From: Myxococcales bacterium
Lineage (GTDB): Bacteria > Myxococcota > Polyangia > Polyangiales > Polyangiaceae
Reading direction: 5' to 3'
Length of the DNA: 39,474 bases
Assembly (NCBI GenBank): GCA_003151595.1
Contig: PLXW01000058.1
Coordinates: 587-40,060, forward strand
Within the stretch, counting starts at the first letter, position 1, and each line of letters opens with the position of its first letter. Below are positions 37,160 to 39,474 of this stretch, in pieces. The translations under genes were made by a program, and so were the position numbers. The notes below the pieces were generated by a model that saw only the letters and a program-made list of their open reading frames with translations, was not told the DNA's origin and made no database searches.

Positions 37160-38233
37160 ATGGCGGCCTCCGCATCGCTCGACGATCTCCGCGCGCGCGT
37201 CGAGGCGCACCTGTCGAAGGCGACCGAGAGCTCGGTCACCGTGGCCTCGATCGAGAAGCTCGCCGGCGGCGCGTGCCAGGACAACTACGTGCTCGTGCTC
37301 CGCTTCGCGGCGCGCGATCTCGCCGGGGAGCGGAAGCTCGTGCTGCGGAGTGACGCGAATACGTCGCTCCCGGGGAGCCTCGATCGCGCGCAGGAGTACG
37401 CCGTGATTCGCGCGGCCGTCGCGGCAGGGGTGCGGACGCCCGAAGCGCGGTGGCCCGCGCTCGATCTCGTGCGGCCTGGAGCGCACGCGTACTTTCTCGA
37501 CTGGGTCGATGGCGAAGCGATCGGGCGGCGCGTCGTCGCCGGACCGAAGCTCGCGGCGGCGCGCGAGCGTCTCCCCGTCGAGTGCGCGCGCGAGCTGGCG
37601 CGGATTCACGCCATCACGCCCGCGACGCACAGGACGTTGTTCGATGGCGGATCGGCGCAGCCGTGGAGCGGCGATCCGTTCGCCGACTCGTTCGCGTTCG
37701 CGCGTCGCATGCTCGACGCGCTCCAGGAGCCGCGCCCCGCGCTGGAGCTCGCGTTGCACTGGCTCCGCGCGAACGTTCCCTCCCCTCGCTCAGAGAGGGC
37801 GCCCGACGGCGCAAGCTCCGAGACGACGCTGGTGCACGGCGACTTCCGCACCGGCAATTTCATGGTCACGCCCAACGGGCTCTCCGCGGTGCTCGACTGG
37901 GAGTTCGCGCACTGGGGCGCGCCCGCCGAGGACCTCGCGTGGATGTGCGTGCGCGATTGGCGCTTCGGCCAGCTGCGCCTCGCGGCCGGCGGGTTCGCGC
38001 CGCGCGAGGTGCTCTACAAGGAGTACGAGCGCGCCACGGGCAAGCCCGTCGATCCGCGCGAGGTGCACTTCTGGGAAGTGATGGGGAACGTGCGCTGGGC
38101 CGCGGCGAGCCTGCACCAAGGGGAGCGGTACATGAGCGGCGGCGACGCGGACATCGAGCTCGTGGCCGTCGCGCGGCGGGCGATCGAGATGGAGTACGAG
38201 GCGCTGCGCTTGATCGAGCGAGGAGCGCGCTGA
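37160..38233 (+). CDS. Aminoglycoside-phosphotransferase-fold kinase, LvaA-like
   Basis: The 357-residue protein has the APH/choline-kinase fold. Visible motifs are the catalytic loop HGDFRTGN (His226-Asn233, catalytic Asp228) and the metal-binding DWE (Asp246). It is not a drug-resistance gene: it is followed, with a one-base stop/start overlap, by a DUF6285 gene and then an acyl-CoA dehydrogenase gene. In Pseudomonas the same trio, lvaABC, phosphorylates the 4-hydroxyl of 4-hydroxyacyl-CoA and eliminates phosphate; animal ACAD10/ACAD11 fuse equivalent domains. Residues about 209-222 (PRSERAPDGASSE) look like an extra stretch just before the catalytic loop, encoded by DNA with two small inverted repeats. 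LvaA-type function is inferred from family and order. Confidence 0.88.
   Translation: MAASASLDDLRARVEAHLSKATESSVTVASIEKLAGGACQDNYVLVLRFAARDLAGERKLVLRSDANTSLPGSLDRAQEYAVIRAAVAAGVRTPEARWPALDLVRPGAHAYFLDWVDGEAIGRRVVAGPKLAAARERLPVECARELARIHAITPATHRTLFDGGSAQPWSGDPFADSFAFARRMLDALQEPRPALELALHWLRANVPSPRSERAPDGASSETTLVHGDFRTGNFMVTPNGLSAVLDWEFAHWGAPAEDLAWMCVRDWRFGQLRLAAGGFAPREVLYKEYERATGKPVDPREVHFWEVMGNVRWAAASLHQGERYMSGGDADIELVAVARRAIEMEYEALRLIERGAR
37783..37812. repeat. Two adjacent small hairpins inside the kinase gene
   Basis: CCCTC (37783-37787) pairs with GAGGG (37795-37799), and GCGCC (37799-37803) pairs with GGCGC (37808-37812). They lie in the stretch encoding the apparent extra loop before the HGD motif, and look like a small palindromic element taken into the coding frame. 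Confidence 0.35.
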
Positions 38234-38643
38234 TGCAGGAGCGACCGAACAAGCTGGTCCTGCTGACGGCGATCGCGCGCTTCCTGATGGAGGAGGCACG
38301 GCCTGCGCTTTCGGATCCGCGCCTCGCGTTTCGCGCGCTCATCGCCGCGAACCTGGCGAGCGTCGTCGCGTCGGAGCTGGCGAGCGCCCCGGAGTCGGTC
38401 GCGCGCGATCTCGCGCGACTGCGCCCGCTGTTTCCCGACGTCGCCGACGGAGGCGCGGCCGAGTCGTTCGAGACGCGGCGTGCGCTCGTCGCCGAGCTCA
38501 ACGCGCGGCTGGCCAGGCACCTGCGCGACGAGGCGCCGTCGGTCGACGAGACCGCGCGCATCGCCGCCGTGCTTCGCGAGTCGCTCCGAGAGAAGCTCGC
38601 GGTCGACAACCCGCGCTTCGATACTTCGCTGGAGATCGAGTGA
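38233..38643 (+). CDS. DUF6285 protein, LvaB-like
   Basis: The 136-residue protein is all-helical by appearance, with no signal or membrane segment. Conserved features are the N-terminal RPNKLVLLTAIARFLMEEARP and a C-terminal DNPRFD. This family (DUF6285) is found next to APH-type kinases and acyl-CoA dehydrogenases. In Pseudomonas LvaB is a small partner that supports the LvaA kinase. The ATG at 38233 overlaps the upstream stop (TGATG), which fixes the start; the same frame is open from 37450, but that part lies within the kinase gene. Confidence 0.85.
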   Translation: MQERPNKLVLLTAIARFLMEEARPALSDPRLAFRALIAANLASVVASELASAPESVARDLARLRPLFPDVADGGAAESFETRRALVAELNARLARHLRDEAPSVDETARIAAVLRESLREKLAVDNPRFDTSLEIE

Positions 38644-38655
38644 CGGACACGCCCC

Positions 38656-38660
38656 AGGAG
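38656..38660 (+). promoter_or_regulatory. Ribosome binding site for the acyl-CoA dehydrogenase
   Basis: AGGAG ends 6 bases before ATG 38667. It favours that start over an in-frame GTG at 38640 that overlaps the upstream stop. Confidence 0.6.
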
Positions 38661-38666
38661 AACGCC

Positions 38667-39474
38667 ATGGACTTCGCGCTTTCGACCGAGCTCGCCGATC
38701 TCCGCGCCCGCGTGCGCACGTTCGTCGACGAGCGAGTCCTCCCCAACGAGAACGCGATCGTCGAGGAGGATCGCGCGCGAAAGAAAGACACGCTGCGCGC
38801 GCTTCAAGGCGAGGCGAAGGCCGCCGGCTTGTGGACGCCGCACCTGCCGATCGAGCTGGGCGGCCGCGGGCTCGGCATCCTCGGGATGTGCGCGCTCTTT
38901 CGCGAGATGGGGCGATCGCCCGTCGGCGCGTCGGTGTTCCATTGCGATGCGCCCGACCAAGGGAACATGGAGCTCCTCCGCGTCTCGGCGACCGACTCTG
39001 TTCGCGAGCGCTGGCTGCGGCCGCTCGTCGCCGCCGAGATCACGAGCGCGTTCTGCATGACCGAGCCCGCACCGGGCGCCGGCGCCGATCCGAGCAACTT
39101 GCGAACGGTCGCCGAGCGCGACGGCGACGGATGGAAGATCTCGGGTCACAAGTGGTACTCGACCGGCGGCGGTGACGCGTCGTTCCTCATCGTGATGGCG
39201 CGCACCGCACCGCAAGCCGATCCCGCGTCGGGCGCCGATGACTCGGCCACGATGTTCGTCGTCGATCGACGCGCGCCCGGCGTCACGCACGTTCGCGACA
39301 TCCCTACGATGGCGCCGGGCCTCCTCACGCACCGCGAAGCGGAGATGAAGTTCGACGCCGTGCGCGTCGGGCCCGATGCCGTGCTCGGCGACGTGGGGCA
39401 AGGGTTTCGCCTGGCGCAGATTCGTCTGGTCCCCGCGCGCCTCACGCACTGCATGCGCTGGCTCGGCCTCGCGG
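38667..39474 (+). CDS. Acyl-CoA dehydrogenase, LvaC/ACAD11-like, 3'-truncated by the window
   Basis: About 269 codons are present of an expected 400 or so; the frame is open at the window end. The N-terminal helical domain (residues 1-125) and the middle beta domain are visible, with the flavin-binding CMTEPAPGAGADPSN (about 130-145) and the KISGHKWYSTGGGDASF block. The catalytic Glu would be in the missing C-terminal part. In the lva pathway the dehydrogenase-like partner removes phosphate from 4-phosphoacyl-CoA, giving an enoyl-CoA for beta-oxidation; an ordinary dehydrogenase would look similar in this part. Two starts are possible, ATG 38667 with AGGAG and GTG 38640 overlapping the DUF6285 stop; the first is preferred. 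Confidence 0.92.
   Translation, partial: MDFALSTELADLRARVRTFVDERVLPNENAIVEEDRARKKDTLRALQGEAKAAGLWTPHLPIELGGRGLGILGMCALFREMGRSPVGASVFHCDAPDQGNMELLRVSATDSVRERWLRPLVAAEITSAFCMTEPAPGAGADPSNLRTVAERDGDGWKISGHKWYSTGGGDASFLIVMARTAPQADPASGADDSATMFVVDRRAPGVTHVRDIPTMAPGLLTHREAEMKFDAVRVGPDAVLGDVGQGFRLAQIRLVPARLTHCMRWLGLA

Noticed and set aside
37160..38233. Antibiotic-resistance phosphotransferase
   Set aside because: The neighbours DUF6285 and acyl-CoA dehydrogenase point to acyl-CoA metabolism; the fold alone does not imply drug resistance.

Overview
The window is high-GC, gene-dense bacterial chromosome, with almost every gap between genes under 250 bases. An Alternative Complex III (ACIII) / caa3 oxidase locus, a 4038-residue TPR protein, Asp/Gly/Ala-rich lipoproteins and many proline/alanine-rich linkers together suggest a myxobacterium (Myxococcota, probably Polyangia). 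This assignment is inference; there is no rRNA gene in the window to settle it. I see no tRNA or rRNA gene, insertion sequence, phage gene or CRISPR array.

Layout. (1) 1-2184: the 3' part of gltD (glutamate synthase small subunit) and a beta-propeller-like lipoprotein. (2) 2248-6233: an Hsp70-like protein with a very long proline-rich insert and almost no lid, a small J-domain protein, and an unknown protein with an acidic run and a basic/proline-rich tail. (3) 6279-18395, minus strand: one 12.1-kb gene for a giant TPR protein, about 31% of the window. (4) 18536-20515, minus strand: a ClC chloride channel with two CBS domains. (5) 20600-35139, plus strand: a respiratory locus. It holds heme O synthase (ctaB), actA-actB-actC-actD-actE-actF of ACIII (menaquinol:cytochrome c oxidoreductase), a small membrane-anchored unknown, a SCO copper chaperone, and caa3-type cytochrome c oxidase subunits II, I, III and IV. 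(6) 35162-37135: a TetR regulator divergent from a Coq4-family gene, then a monoheme cytochrome c lipoprotein. (7) 37160-39474: a phosphotransferase, a DUF6285 protein and an acyl-CoA dehydrogenase (cut by the window end), in the same order as lvaA-lvaB-lvaC of Pseudomonas levulinate/4-hydroxyacid catabolism.

How the parts work together. ACIII oxidises quinol and passes electrons through its hemes to a cytochrome c domain, which here may be the one fused to CoxB, the cytochrome at 36644, or both; caa3 then reduces oxygen. CtaB starts heme A synthesis and SCO supports the CuA site. Four of the five act gene junctions overlap (ATGA, TGATG or GTGA), so translation is probably coupled. The lva-like trio would remove a gamma-hydroxyl from 4-hydroxyacyl-CoAs by phosphorylation and elimination, feeding beta-oxidation.

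The most distinctive items are the giant TPR protein, the lidless Hsp70 with its J-protein, the Pro/Gly/His insert in ActF, the unknown protein between actF and SCO, the triple AATGCGAG repeat between tetR and coq4, and the lvaABC-like module.
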